A program made the position numbers and the translations under genes. Positions 34,920 through 45,004 of a stretch of 64,000 nucleotides of DNA are shown here, one piece after another. The notes beneath the pieces are model-generated. The model saw nothing but the letters and a program-made list of their open reading frames with translations. It searched no databases and was not told the origin of the DNA. The first letter of the stretch is position 1, and every line of letters starts with the position of its first letter. This DNA comes from Dyadobacter koreensis (GTDB taxonomy: Bacteria; Bacteroidota; Bacteroidia; Cytophagales; Spirosomataceae), in the NCBI RefSeq assembly GCF_900108855.1, contig NZ_FNXY01000010.1:317576-381575 (forward strand). The letters run 5' to 3'.

Positions 34920-37900
34920 ATGAAATCAATATCGTTTACCAAACGATCTTATCTTTTTGCGATGAGGATATCCGCTGTTTTTATGCTGATAATGACGATT
35001 GCAAGCGCAGTTGCTTTTTCGGATGTGGCTCAGGCACAAAAACTTCTCGAACAGAAAACATCCTTTGCTGTTCAGAACAAATCGCTTGCGGAAACGCTCG
35101 ATCAATTGTCTTCACAGACAAAAGTGAAGTTTATGTATTCCGCCGAAGTCTTGAAGAAGACGAATAAAGTTTCTGTTAATGCCAAAAATCAAACAGTCAA
35201 ATCGATCCTGACCAGTATTCTGAAGCCAAACCATCTTGACTATGAAGTTGAAGGAAATTACGTACTGATCAAGTCAGAAGTCGTTAAGGCTGTTCCGGCG
35301 AAACAGGCTAACGTTGTGAATATTCCGGCAGCTGATGCGAAGGATATTCTGATAAAAGGTAAGGTGACGGATGAAAAAGGAGAAGCTTTGCCAGGCGTTA
35401 ATGTTCTTGTAAAAAGCAGCAAAGTTGGAACTTCAACCGATATCAACGGCGATTTCCAGCTTAATGCTCCGGAAAATGGAACGCTGGTTTTTTCTTTTGT
35501 AGGATATAAAGCGCAGGAAGTTGTGATTGGGAACAGCGATAATATCTCAGTCAAACTGGCTCCGGATCAGAGTGTGCTTGATGAGGTTGTTGTAGTCGGT
35601 TACGGAACGCAGAAAAGAAATAGTCTGACCAATGCAGTGTCTACTATTTCAGGCGAAGACGTTGCGCGTCGGCCGGTTTCCAATATTCAGCAGTCGTTTC
35701 AGGGACTTATGCCCGGTGTGGCGGTAAATGATCTGGGAGGTTCGCCGGGGAAATCAAATGCAACGATTCGGGTTCGCGGCATAACAACTTTTAATATTAA
35801 CAGCAATAGTACAAGCGGTTACGATCTTGGAAAAAATGATGCATTAATTATTGTTGATGGTATAGAGCAGCAATTAAGTGATATCAATCCTGACGATATT
35901 GAATCGGTCTCAGTTTTAAAAGATGCAGCCTCAACTGCGATTTATGGTTCCCGCGCTACAAACGGTGTTGTTTTGATTACAACAAAAAGAGCAAAAGGAA
36001 GCAAAATTCAGGTGGATTATCATGGATATTATGCACTTCAAAAATCAAATAATGTTCCCAAAATGATGGGTTTGGAAGCTTATATGCGTGAACAGGTTGC
36101 AGCCTTTACCAACGCCGGAGCCGCGGTTCCGGCGCGCTTTACGGAAGAATCTATTCAGGCCTATGTCAATGCAACGGACCGGGAAAAATATCCTCTGCCG
36201 AATACATGGTTTGAAACTTTATTACGCACTGCCCCACAGCAAAATCACAGTTTATCGATCGCTGGGGGGAATGATGTTTTACGTACACGGCTAAGTATAC
36301 GCTACCAGGATCAGGATGGTGTCATTCAGGGTTTTGGAAATAAAATCGGCGAGTTCAGGCTGAATTCTGATTACGAGGTTTCTAAACGAATCCGTGTTAG
36401 CGCAGATATTAATTATCGATATAACGTTACAGAAAATCCAACGACCAATACGGATCCGATTACAGGAACAGTAACCCAGCCGCTAAATAATTTCTTTCAC
36501 GGATCTTTGTGGGCAGTTCCCAAATACGCTGACGGAACATATGGTTTAAGTACCCAGGGAAATAATCCTCTGATGTTTTTGGAAATTGGCGGACAATCTT
36601 TACAGAAAACGGATTATCTGGCAGGTTACGTAAAAGGAGAATTTGAAATTGCGGAAGGGCTGACTTTCTCTACACAAATCGCCGGTCGAGGGCTTTTTAC
36701 GCAGCAAAAAAACTATACAAATTCGTACGTTAATACGGATAAAAACACCAACATAACTAAAACGGTCGCGATCAATTCCCTGTATGAAAACAGGAATAAC
36801 CTGCGTGAATACACAATCAATAATTTGCTGACCTATGAGAAAGGTTTTGGTAATCATAATTTGAAAGCATTGGCAGGCTATTCTCAGATTGGAAATACGC
36901 AAACATTTCTAATGGCTTATCGTGAGCGTTTTTACAGCAATGATATCGGGTCGATCGGTCAGGGGGCAAATGATGCTACAAAAAACAATTCCGGCAGAGA
37001 CGCTGAGTATGGTCTTAGATCATTTTTTGGTCGTGTAAATTATGATTACGACGGAAAATACTTACTCGAAGTGAATGGCCGATATGACGGATCTTCGAAA
37101 TTTACAGGTTCAAAACAATACAGCTTCTTTCCATCATTTTCTGCGGGATGGCGTATTTCAAAAGAGAAATTCTGGCAGGGACTGGAGAGCACGGTCAATG
37201 ATCTGAAATTCAGAGGATCATGGGGTGTTACCGGAAATCAGTCGGTAGATCTTTATAGTTATTATGCAGCCTTGACAGCTGCCGGATACAGTTTCGGCGG
37301 AGTTCCGGTTCAGGGATATCGTCAGAATACTTTGGCTAATACGAATCTTGGATGGGAATCTACAACGCAGCTGGATTTAGGCTTGGACGCATCGTTTCTT
37401 CGCAAAAGATTGAATCTTACCATTGATTATTATCGTAAACAAACAGACGACATATTGCTGAATCTGGACATTCCTTCTACGATCGGGTTAACTGCTCCGC
37501 CGCAAAATGCAGGTTCTGTGGAGAATAAGGGTTGGGAATTCAGTCTGAATTATAGAGGCACTCCGTCAGCTGGTGGTTTCCGCTACAATTTCGGTGGAAA
37601 TTTGAGTATCAACCAAAATTTAGTCACGGATCTGAAAGGTACAGGTCCATACATCGCAGGTTCTGATATTGACCCTCGTTATATTATTAAAAAAGGTTTG
37701 CCGATTAATACGCTCTGGGGGTATAAAACTGACGGTTTGTTCCAGACACAGCAGGAAATTGTTGATTACAAGGCGACCTATGCGGCGAATACAAAACCGG
37801 GTGATGTTAAATATGTCGATTTAAACGGCGATGGAAAAATCGACGCGAATGATATGACGAATATCGGAAACTCATTTCCAAAGTATACTTTCGGAGTGAA

Positions 37901-38354
37901 TGCAGACTTTTCTTACATGAACTTCGACCTGAATATCCTTTTCCAGGGCGCCGCAAAAGTGGATTCACGCCTGGCAGGTGCTTTGGCCGAAATGGGAAAT
38001 CAGGAAGGTTTTACGCATGAGATTTACACCAATAATTACTGGACTCCGGAAAACCCGAACGCACGTTTCCCACGCCCGGTTAAATATGACCTGCGCAACG
38101 TGGCTACTTCCGACAGACTGGTCCTGAATGGCTCTTATTTGCGATTGAAAAATGTGCAGCTGGCTTACAATGTGCCAACACCATTAGCACAGAAAATCCA
38201 TTTGAACAGAGTTCGTGTTTATGTTTCTGCAACTAATTTATTTACGATTTCAAAGCTGAACGAATGGAATCTGGATCCGGAGGCACCGTCCGGACGTGCG
38301 GTTTACTACCCGCAAACAGCGTTATATACGGCTGGTTTAAACCTTCAATTCTGA
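34920..38354 (+). CDS. SusC-like TonB-dependent receptor with N-terminal STN domain
   Basis: A 1144-residue outer-membrane transporter. In order: signal peptide (to about residue 40, ending near AQAQK), STN signalling domain (about 45-117, FAVQNKSLAETLDQLSSQ), carboxypeptidase-regulatory-like domain (about 145-215, GKVTDEKGEALPGVNVLVK), plug starting DEVVVVGYGTQKRNSLTNA, and a 22-strand-type barrel to the C-terminus. It imports oligosaccharides gated by SusD and TonB. The STN domain implies that it signals through the adjacent FecR and FecI-like proteins. It is followed 30 bases later by susD. Confidence 0.95.
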   Translation: MKSISFTKRSYLFAMRISAVFMLIMTIASAVAFSDVAQAQKLLEQKTSFAVQNKSLAETLDQLSSQTKVKFMYSAEVLKKTNKVSVNAKNQTVKSILTSILKPNHLDYEVEGNYVLIKSEVVKAVPAKQANVVNIPAADAKDILIKGKVTDEKGEALPGVNVLVKSSKVGTSTDINGDFQLNAPENGTLVFSFVGYKAQEVVIGNSDNISVKLAPDQSVLDEVVVVGYGTQKRNSLTNAVSTISGEDVARRPVSNIQQSFQGLMPGVAVNDLGGSPGKSNATIRVRGITTFNINSNSTSGYDLGKNDALIIVDGIEQQLSDINPDDIESVSVLKDAASTAIYGSRATNGVVLITTKRAKGSKIQVDYHGYYALQKSNNVPKMMGLEAYMREQVAAFTNAGAAVPARFTEESIQAYVNATDREKYPLPNTWFETLLRTAPQQNHSLSIAGGNDVLRTRLSIRYQDQDGVIQGFGNKIGEFRLNSDYEVSKRIRVSADINYRYNVTENPTTNTDPITGTVTQPLNNFFHGSLWAVPKYADGTYGLSTQGNNPLMFLEIGGQSLQKTDYLAGYVKGEFEIAEGLTFSTQIAGRGLFTQQKNYTNSYVNTDKNTNITKTVAINSLYENRNNLREYTINNLLTYEKGFGNHNLKALAGYSQIGNTQTFLMAYRERFYSNDIGSIGQGANDATKNNSGRDAEYGLRSFFGRVNYDYDGKYLLEVNGRYDGSSKFTGSKQYSFFPSFSAGWRISKEKFWQGLESTVNDLKFRGSWGVTGNQSVDLYSYYAALTAAGYSFGGVPVQGYRQNTLANTNLGWESTTQLDLGLDASFLRKRLNLTIDYYRKQTDDILLNLDIPSTIGLTAPPQNAGSVENKGWEFSLNYRGTPSAGGFRYNFGGNLSINQNLVTDLKGTGPYIAGSDIDPRYIIKKGLPINTLWGYKTDGLFQTQQEIVDYKATYAANTKPGDVKYVDLNGDGKIDANDMTNIGNSFPKYTFGVNADFSYMNFDLNILFQGAAKVDSRLAGALAEMGNQEGFTHEIYTNNYWTPENPNARFPRPVKYDLRNVATSDRLVLNGSYLRLKNVQLAYNVPTPLAQKIHLNRVRVYVSATNLFTISKLNEWNLDPEAPSGRAVYYPQTALYTAGLNLQF

Positions 38355-38384
38355 TCGTAAAAAATATTCTAAGTCTGAATAATT

Positions 38385-39980
38385 ATGAAAAAATATAAAA
38401 TAAAAACCCTGATTCTGTTTGTTCTGGCAATTTCTGCGGGCGCATTGGTTTCGTGCGACAATGATCTTTTAGAAACTGTTCCAAACGATCGTCTTTCTGT
38501 CGATGTTTTCTGGAAAACCGAAAATGATGCGAAACTGGCTGTCAACGCATTGTATCTGGATCTGGATAGCACTAACATTGTGACCTGGGATGCACTGACG
38601 GAGATCGCCCATACGAACCAGAACTTTGATGTCCAGGCTTATATTGAATTAGGTGCGTATGACGCGACCAGTTCCAAACTTTACAATGAATGGAGAAGAG
38701 CTTACCGCGGTATCCGTGCGGCCAGTTATTTTCTTGAAAATGTTGATAAAGTTACATCCACCAATACGGCTCTGATAAACCAGTTGAAAGGAGAAGCGAA
38801 AACTTTACGTGCCTATCAGTACATAAAACTAGCAGGATTTTTTGGCGATGTTCCATTAGTCACGACGTCGATAACAATCGAAGAAGGACGAACTTTGACG
38901 CGTACCCCGGTTTCTCAGATATGGGATTTTATTGATAAAGAACTTACTGATGCAGCGGCACTTTTACCGACAACTTATCCTGCTTCAGAAAAAGGAAGGG
39001 TAACGCAGGGAGCTGCGTTAGGATTGGCAGCCAGAGCAAATTTGTTTGCAGGTCGTTATCAAAAGGCAGCGGACGCAGCGGATAAGGTAATTAAATCGGG
39101 CGTTTACGGACTATATGATTCGTATGAAAAATTGTTCAGTTATGCTGCTGAAAACAATAGGGAAGTTTTGCTTGACAGACAATTTATCAAAGACAATTAT
39201 CGAATCAATGTTTTTTATCTGTTGGGACCGTATAGCCAAAAGAACAGTCAAAGCAGTTATGTGCCGACCAAAGCGTTGGTAGACCTTTACGAAACTTCAG
39301 ATGGGAAGAAAATTACAGACGCAGGCAGCGGTTATAGTCCCGCAACACCCTATCTGAACAGAGATTCACGTCTGAAATATTCGGTTTTTCTTGATGGCGA
39401 TATTCTGCCAAGCGGGATCGCTTTTAAACCACAGCCTACGAGCGGAACTGCGGATGCGGTCGGGAGTACTTACATTGCTTCGACGACAGGATTTAATATT
39501 AAAAAGTATATCCTTAACGAAGATTTTGCCGATCCGACAAACAGCGGGATTAACTTCATTTTGTTGCGTTACGCGGAAGTGTTGCTCACTTATGCAGAAG
39601 CAAAAATTGAATTGGGACAAATAGATGCGTCTGTATTAAGTGCGATTAACATGGTTAGAAATGGTAGAAGTGACGTTAAGCAGCCTTCTGTAACAGCAAC
39701 TTCACAAACTGATTTACGCGAGATCGTTCGTCGGGAGAGAACTGTTGAGCTCGCTTTCGAAGGCCAGCATTTATTTGACATCCGTCGTTGGAAAACCGCG
39801 GAGAAAGTAATGCCAGGGCCTGTTTACGGTATCACATATAAAGATGCTACGGGTGCTTTGGTAACTATTCAGGTTGTTGCCGTCAATAAAGTTTTTGACG
39901 CAGCTCGTCATTACCTGTGGCCAATTCCACAAAAAGAAAGAGATTTGAATCCATCGTTAACACAAAATACAGGTTGGTAA
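38385..39980 (+). CDS. SusD/RagB-family glycan-binding lipoprotein
   Basis: A 531-residue surface lipoprotein with lipobox GALVSC (Cys24). The family sequence ETVPNDRLSVDVFWKTENDA follows, with alpha-helical TPR-like segments and the conserved RYAEVLLTYAEAKIELG region and RRERTVELAFEGQHLFDIRRW near the C-terminus. It forms the lid over the SusC barrel and binds the polysaccharide. The sulfatase gene begins one base after its stop, so the sulfatase is in the same transcript. Confidence 0.95.
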   Translation: MKKYKIKTLILFVLAISAGALVSCDNDLLETVPNDRLSVDVFWKTENDAKLAVNALYLDLDSTNIVTWDALTEIAHTNQNFDVQAYIELGAYDATSSKLYNEWRRAYRGIRAASYFLENVDKVTSTNTALINQLKGEAKTLRAYQYIKLAGFFGDVPLVTTSITIEEGRTLTRTPVSQIWDFIDKELTDAAALLPTTYPASEKGRVTQGAALGLAARANLFAGRYQKAADAADKVIKSGVYGLYDSYEKLFSYAAENNREVLLDRQFIKDNYRINVFYLLGPYSQKNSQSSYVPTKALVDLYETSDGKKITDAGSGYSPATPYLNRDSRLKYSVFLDGDILPSGIAFKPQPTSGTADAVGSTYIASTTGFNIKKYILNEDFADPTNSGINFILLRYAEVLLTYAEAKIELGQIDASVLSAINMVRNGRSDVKQPSVTATSQTDLREIVRRERTVELAFEGQHLFDIRRWKTAEKVMPGPVYGITYKDATGALVTIQVVAVNKVFDAARHYLWPIPQKERDLNPSLTQNTGW

Positions 39981-39981
39981 T

Positions 39982-41436
39982 ATGCTGATAGTTAAAAAAA
40001 TAAGAGTCGCTCTTTTGTCATGTTTCGTTTTAGGTCTAGCAATTTTTATGGTGGCTATGGCGCCGAAGCCAGCGTCCAAAACACCGAATATTGTCTTGTT
40101 TTTTATAGACGATATGGGTTATGGCGATTTGTCAGTTACCGGTGCCTTGGGTTACAAAACCCCGAATATTGATAAACTGGCAGCCGAAGGAACTCGGTTT
40201 ACAAATTTTATGGCCGCACAGGCCGTATGCAGTGCCTCCCGTGCTGCGCTGTTGACAGGCTGTTATCCAAATCGCGTAGGTGTTTTCGGAGCATTTGGGC
40301 CAAAAGAAAGAGTAGGACTTAATCCGAAAGAAGAAACGATTGCAGAAGTTTTGAAAGCAAATGGTTACGCAACCGGTATTTTTGGTAAATGGCATTTGGG
40401 AAGTGATTCCATTTTTCTGCCCTTACAGCAGGGTTTTGATGAATATTACGGCGTTCCATATTCTCACGATATGTGGCCGCTGCACCCATGGCAGGAAAAA
40501 GCGCAGTATCCGCCGCTTTTCTGGATCGAAGGAAACAAGCAGGTGAAAGAAATTAAAAACCTGGACGATGCAAGTTTCATCACGCCAAGTGTAACGGAAC
40601 GCGCAGTTTCTTTTATCAAGAAAAATAAGAAAAAACCTTTCTTTCTGTATGTTCCTGAGCCGATGCCGCATGTTCCGTTGGCCGCTTCTGCTAACTTCAA
40701 AGGCAAAAGCGAAAGAGGGATTTTTGGCGATGTAATTTCGGAACTGGACTGGTCTGTGGGACAAATCATGAAAGAACTGAAAACGCAGGGGCTGGATGAT
40801 AATACCATCGTAATCTTTACGAGTGACAATGGACCCTGGTTAAATTACGGCGATCACGCAGGTTCGGCTGGTGGTTTCCGTGAAGGAAAAGGAACGTCCT
40901 ATGAAGGCGGACAGCGCGTTCCGGCAATTATCCGCTGGCCAGGGGTGGTGCCTGCCGGAAGAGTTTCGAACAAATTATTGTCGAACATCGATATTCTGCC
41001 AACGCTTGCAAAACTGACCGGCTCAAAATTGCCAAAAGAGAAAATCGACGGAATTGAATTTGTTGACTTACTGAAAGGTGACGATACGAAAACTCCGCGT
41101 GAAAATTTGCTTTATTATTATCGTAAAAACAGTCTGGAAGCTGTACGCAAACATGACTGGAAATTAGTTTTCGCACATCCTGGCCGTACTTATGAAGGCT
41201 CATTACCTGGTAAGAACGGTCAGCCGGGACCTGCTCCTGAAAATCATGAAATTCCGCTTGCGCTGTACAACCTTGCACGTGATCCGGGTGAGCGCTATAA
41301 TGTATATGACCAGAATCCGGAAATTGTAGCTGAGTTGGAAAAAATTGCCGAGGCTGCGCGTGAAGATCTGGGTGATGATATTCAGAAGCGAACTGGGAAA
41401 AATAACAGACCATTGGGTTCGGCTGTGAAGAATTGA
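39982..41436 (+). CDS. Secreted sulfatase (S1 family, first of three)
   Basis: A 484-residue type I sulfatase. The Cys-type maturation signature is CSASR (C83-R87), where C83 must be converted to formylglycine. Metal-binding aspartates are D43-D44 (FIDDMGYGD), and the HDW, SDNGPW and FGKWHLG motifs are typical. A hydrophobic N-terminal segment serves for export. It likely removes sulfate esters from a glycan imported by the SusC/SusD pair immediately upstream. Substrate subfamily cannot be settled by eye. Confidence 0.93.
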   Translation: MLIVKKIRVALLSCFVLGLAIFMVAMAPKPASKTPNIVLFFIDDMGYGDLSVTGALGYKTPNIDKLAAEGTRFTNFMAAQAVCSASRAALLTGCYPNRVGVFGAFGPKERVGLNPKEETIAEVLKANGYATGIFGKWHLGSDSIFLPLQQGFDEYYGVPYSHDMWPLHPWQEKAQYPPLFWIEGNKQVKEIKNLDDASFITPSVTERAVSFIKKNKKKPFFLYVPEPMPHVPLAASANFKGKSERGIFGDVISELDWSVGQIMKELKTQGLDDNTIVIFTSDNGPWLNYGDHAGSAGGFREGKGTSYEGGQRVPAIIRWPGVVPAGRVSNKLLSNIDILPTLAKLTGSKLPKEKIDGIEFVDLLKGDDTKTPRENLLYYYRKNSLEAVRKHDWKLVFAHPGRTYEGSLPGKNGQPGPAPENHEIPLALYNLARDPGERYNVYDQNPEIVAELEKIAEAAREDLGDDIQKRTGKNNRPLGSAVKN

Positions 41437-41462
41437 ATTTTGCTTAAAAATAGAGTGAAAAG

Positions 41463-41497
41463 GAGAGAAGCAGGGTTTTCATAACCTGACTTCTCTT
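41463..41497 (+). terminator. Hairpin between sulfatases 1 and 2
   Basis: AGAGAAG (41464-41470) pairs with CTTCTCT, with an inner CAGG/CCTG pairing, and is followed by TTGCTCG. It is a moderate terminator or partial read-through point within the PUL. Confidence 0.5.
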
Positions 41498-41545
41498 GCT
41501 CGTTCATATACCCTGACATTTCCTAAATTCTATCACTTTTTTAGT

Positions 41546-43036
41546 ATGAAAAGTAAAGCGATAATGTTGCTGGTTTTAATTTCCGTTGTTCATCTGCTGC
41601 TCGGCGAAAATTTATCCCTTGCCCAAAAAGCATCACGAAAACCTAATATCATTTATATCTACGCCGATGATATGGGTTACGGAGAACTGGGATGTTACGG
41701 GCAGAAAAAAATCAAAACGCCCAATCTTGACAAACTGGCCGCAGAGGGAATCCGTTTTACAAAACATTATACAAGCACTCCCGTTTGTGCACCCGCACGC
41801 TGCATGTTACTGACGGGTCGCCATGGAGGTCATTCCTTTATTCGTGGAAATTACGAAATGGGCGGTTTTCCTGATGATAAAGAGGGCGGACAAATGCCTT
41901 TGCCGGAAGGAACCGTAACCATTGCAAAAGTTTTGAAAAATGCCGGATATGTAACGGGTGCTTTTGGTAAATGGGGTTTGGGTATGTCCAACACAACCGG
42001 AGATCCGAACAAACAAGGCTTCGATCATTTCTACGGATATCTGGATCAAAAACAGGCACACAACTATTATCCAACACATTTGTGGGAAAACGGAAAGTGG
42101 GATACGCTGAATAATCCTGTCATTGATGTACACAGAAAACTCGCAGCAGATGCGCCTGATAGTGCATTCAATTATTTTAAAGGCAAGGAATACGCCATTG
42201 ATAAAATTGCCGGTAAAGCCCGGCAATTTATCACAGATCATCAAAAAGAAAGCTTCTTTTTGTATTTACCAATGACGATTCCACATGTCTCGTTGCAAGT
42301 TCCGGATGAGGCTGTCAAAGAATATATCGGGAAGTTTGATGAAAAGCCATACCACGGCGAAAAGAATTATGCTTCTACGAAATACCCGCTTTCGACGTAC
42401 GCGGCTATGATTACTTATCTCGACAAACAGGTTGGGGCAATCATGGCTCAGGTTAGGGAACTGGGCCTGGATGAGAATACGATCATAATGTTTTCCAGTG
42501 ATAACGGCGCAACCTTTAATGGCGGGACAGATGCTGATTTTTTCAACAGCGTAGCCGGATTGCGTGGTTTGAAAATGGATATTTATGAAGGAGGAATCCG
42601 TGAGCCTTTCATTGCCAGATGGCCTGGCAAGATAGCAGCCGGAAAAACATCAGATTTTGTATCTGCCCAGTTTGACATGTTTGCCACTTTCTCGGATATC
42701 GCAGAAATCCAGGCGCCTCCGTCCGACGGTATATCTTTATTGCCTGTATTAACAGGCAAAGGCAAACCAAAAGACCGGGAATATTTATATTTTGAATTTA
42801 GTGAAAAATCGGGTGAAATAGCCATTCGCTTTGCTGATTTTAAAGCTGTGAAAAGTAATATGCGAAAAAATAAAAATGCTTCTTGGGAATTGTATGATAT
42901 GCGTTCCGATGAAAAAGAAACGACAGACATTGCCTCAAAGCATCCGGATATTATCGCAAAATTGGAAGCGATTGTAAAAAAAGAACATCTGAGTGCGACT
43001 GTTAAGGAATGGGAATTTATTGATCCGAAATTCTAA
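41546..43036 (+). CDS. Secreted sulfatase (second of three)
   Basis: A 496-residue sulfatase with maturation signature CAPAR (C81-R85) and aspartates D41-D42 (YADDMGYGE). The motif HGGHSFIRGN after the signature resembles the arylsulfatase/N-acetyl-sugar sulfatase groups shared with the third copy. An N-terminal signal peptide ends near LSLAQ. It is more similar in layout to the third sulfatase than to the first. It follows the first with a 109-bp gap and hairpin. Confidence 0.92.
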   Translation: MKSKAIMLLVLISVVHLLLGENLSLAQKASRKPNIIYIYADDMGYGELGCYGQKKIKTPNLDKLAAEGIRFTKHYTSTPVCAPARCMLLTGRHGGHSFIRGNYEMGGFPDDKEGGQMPLPEGTVTIAKVLKNAGYVTGAFGKWGLGMSNTTGDPNKQGFDHFYGYLDQKQAHNYYPTHLWENGKWDTLNNPVIDVHRKLAADAPDSAFNYFKGKEYAIDKIAGKARQFITDHQKESFFLYLPMTIPHVSLQVPDEAVKEYIGKFDEKPYHGEKNYASTKYPLSTYAAMITYLDKQVGAIMAQVRELGLDENTIIMFSSDNGATFNGGTDADFFNSVAGLRGLKMDIYEGGIREPFIARWPGKIAAGKTSDFVSAQFDMFATFSDIAEIQAPPSDGISLLPVLTGKGKPKDREYLYFEFSEKSGEIAIRFADFKAVKSNMRKNKNASWELYDMRSDEKETTDIASKHPDIIAKLEAIVKKEHLSATVKEWEFIDPKF

Positions 43037-43546
43037 GAATATTATTGTCCGGCAGCCTTTCTCAATTCTCTCAAAATCAAACCATCGTGCCTGTTGCGGT
43101 TAAAACGAGTACTTTTGATTTGAAATAATTCCCCAAAGCCCTTGTGAGTATCAAAACAAAATATTTACTTTGTCTATCAAATAAGTAGAGTATTTAATGC
43201 AAATTCATCGTTACAAACTGAGAACAGTGAACGATATTGAGTGCAACGATATATCCACTCCTGATACCCGGGAGACAGCGCAACCCGGACATGCCGGATT
43301 TTCGGTGGTTGTCAATTCAAGCTTGCCCGGCTGGGCTGTCGCTGGGTATCAGGAGCGGCGAATTTTTTCAGCAATTGCCCGATAGACCTCAGAAGTTTCT
43401 TCCTTTACAATCTAAAACGATTTCTTATGTCAGATCGTTTTAAGAAATCTGAATTTTTCGGGTTCAGGCAGACACAAATATAACATCTACCGGCACATTC
43501 TTTTGCAGGAGTGACGAAACACGAAAACCCGGTTTAATATAATTCA
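43037..43546 (+). promoter_or_regulatory. Structured leader before the third sulfatase
   Basis: A 510-bp non-coding gap with unusual organisation. TTTACTTTG at 43165-43173 is -7-like, directly followed by TCTA-N9-TAGA (43173-43189). A bulged hairpin spans 43258-43355 with a 12-bp outer stem (CTCCTGATACCC/GGGTATCAGGAG) and a 6-bp inner stem (GACAGC/GCTGTC). Downstream, two hairpins share an arm and exclude each other: 43414-43421 with 43434-43441, and 43419-43427 with 43441-43449. This is the layout of an aptamer plus switch or an attenuator, but no known riboswitch consensus is matched. Functional reading is inference; a 62-codon frame through it does not look real. Confidence 0.55.
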
Positions 43547-44995
43547 GTGATGATAATAAAAAAATTCCTAGTCCTGGCGTCCCTGACAATTTTCATTTCA
43601 CTTGAAAATTTATACGCTCAAAAAGCCAAAACAAGACGGCCCAACATCGTTTTCATTCTTGCCGATGACCTCGGTTATGGTGACGTTGGTTTCAATGGAC
43701 AAAAATTGATAAGAACCCCCAACATCGACCGTTTGGCAGCAGAAGGCGTTAAATTTCCTCAGTTTTATGCAGGAACCTCTGTTTGCGCTCCCTCGCGCTC
43801 TTCGTTGTTGAGCGGAAAACATACGGGACATACCTACATCCGGGGAAATAAAGGCGTCGATCCGGAAGGGCAGGAGCCTATCGCTGACTCGGTAGTGACC
43901 GTTGCAGAAGTTTTGAAGAAGGCTGGATATGTCACGGGTGCTTTCGGGAAGTGGGGGCTCGGACCGGTCGGTTCTTATGGCGATCCGAACAAGCAGGGAT
44001 TTGATCAGTTTTATGGATATAATTGCCAAAGTCTTGCACATCGGTATTATCCCGACCATTTGTGGGACAACCAGAAAAAGGTTGTTTTGGAAGAAAACCA
44101 AAATTTAATTTATAACAAACAATACGCGCCCGATCTTATTCAGAAACAGGCACTGGATTTTGTTGAATCCAGAAACGCAAAAGAACCATTCTTTTTGTTT
44201 CTTCCTTATATCTTGCCTCATGCTGAACTGGTCGTTCCTGAGGACAGCATTTTTCAATACTATAAAGGAAAATTTGACGAGGAGCCCTACAAAGGAGCCG
44301 ATTATGGTGCTGGCGCGAAAGACGGAGGTTATGCGTCACAAAAGTATCCGCATGCAGCATTTGCCGCCATGGTTTCCCGGCTTGACCTTTACGTTGGTCA
44401 GATTCTGGATAAGCTGAAAGAAAAAGGGCTCGATAAAAATACGCTGGTAATCTTCACAAGTGACAACGGTCCGCATATCGAAGGTGGAGCTGATCCCGTA
44501 TTTTTTCATAGCAGTGGAAGTTTTAAAGGCGTTAAACGGGATCTGTACGAAGGCGGAATCCGTGAGCCATTTGCTGCCCGCTGGCCAGGCGTTATCAAAC
44601 CGGGAACAACAAATAATTTTGTCGGCGCTTTCTGGGATATTCTTCCTACGTTCGCGGAGCTGGCCGGGGCCAGAATACCTGCACACATTGACGGAATTTC
44701 TTTCGTGCCGTCAATGACCGGAACTGGAATTCAGAAAAAGCACGACCATTTATATTGGGAATTTCATGAACAGGGCGGACGTCAGGCGGTTCGTCAGGGA
44801 AATTGGAAAGCAGTAAAATTGAAAGCAGCGGAAAATCCAAACGCGCCCGTTGAGCTTTATGACCTTTCAAAGGATTCAGCAGAGCGCGTCAATGTGGCAA
44901 CTGAGTTTCCCGATAAAGCAAAAGAGTTAGGCAGGATTATGAAGCAATCGCATATTCCTTCGGCAATATTCCCGTTTGGGAAGGAAGGAAAATAA
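43547..44995 (+). CDS. Secreted sulfatase (third of three)
   Basis: A 482-residue sulfatase with maturation signature CAPSR (C80-R84), aspartates D40-D41 (LADDLGYGD) and the motif KHTGHTYIRGN shared with the second copy. A signal peptide ends near ENLYAQ. It has its own long leader and probably its own promoter, so it may be expressed separately from the SusC-SusD-sulfatase operon. The gene is almost abutting the convergent deaminase gene (9 bases apart). No sulfatase-maturing enzyme is encoded in the window. Confidence 0.92.
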   Translation: MMIIKKFLVLASLTIFISLENLYAQKAKTRRPNIVFILADDLGYGDVGFNGQKLIRTPNIDRLAAEGVKFPQFYAGTSVCAPSRSSLLSGKHTGHTYIRGNKGVDPEGQEPIADSVVTVAEVLKKAGYVTGAFGKWGLGPVGSYGDPNKQGFDQFYGYNCQSLAHRYYPDHLWDNQKKVVLEENQNLIYNKQYAPDLIQKQALDFVESRNAKEPFFLFLPYILPHAELVVPEDSIFQYYKGKFDEEPYKGADYGAGAKDGGYASQKYPHAAFAAMVSRLDLYVGQILDKLKEKGLDKNTLVIFTSDNGPHIEGGADPVFFHSSGSFKGVKRDLYEGGIREPFAARWPGVIKPGTTNNFVGAFWDILPTFAELAGARIPAHIDGISFVPSMTGTGIQKKHDHLYWEFHEQGGRQAVRQGNWKAVKLKAAENPNAPVELYDLSKDSAERVNVATEFPDKAKELGRIMKQSHIPSAIFPFGKEGK

Positions 44996-45004
44996 ATTCG
45001 TTTG

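Noticed and set aside
43197..43385. A 62-codon frame and a 68-codon frame through the structured leader
   Set aside because: The sequence is better explained by the long inverted repeat, and the translated text shows no plausible protein pattern.
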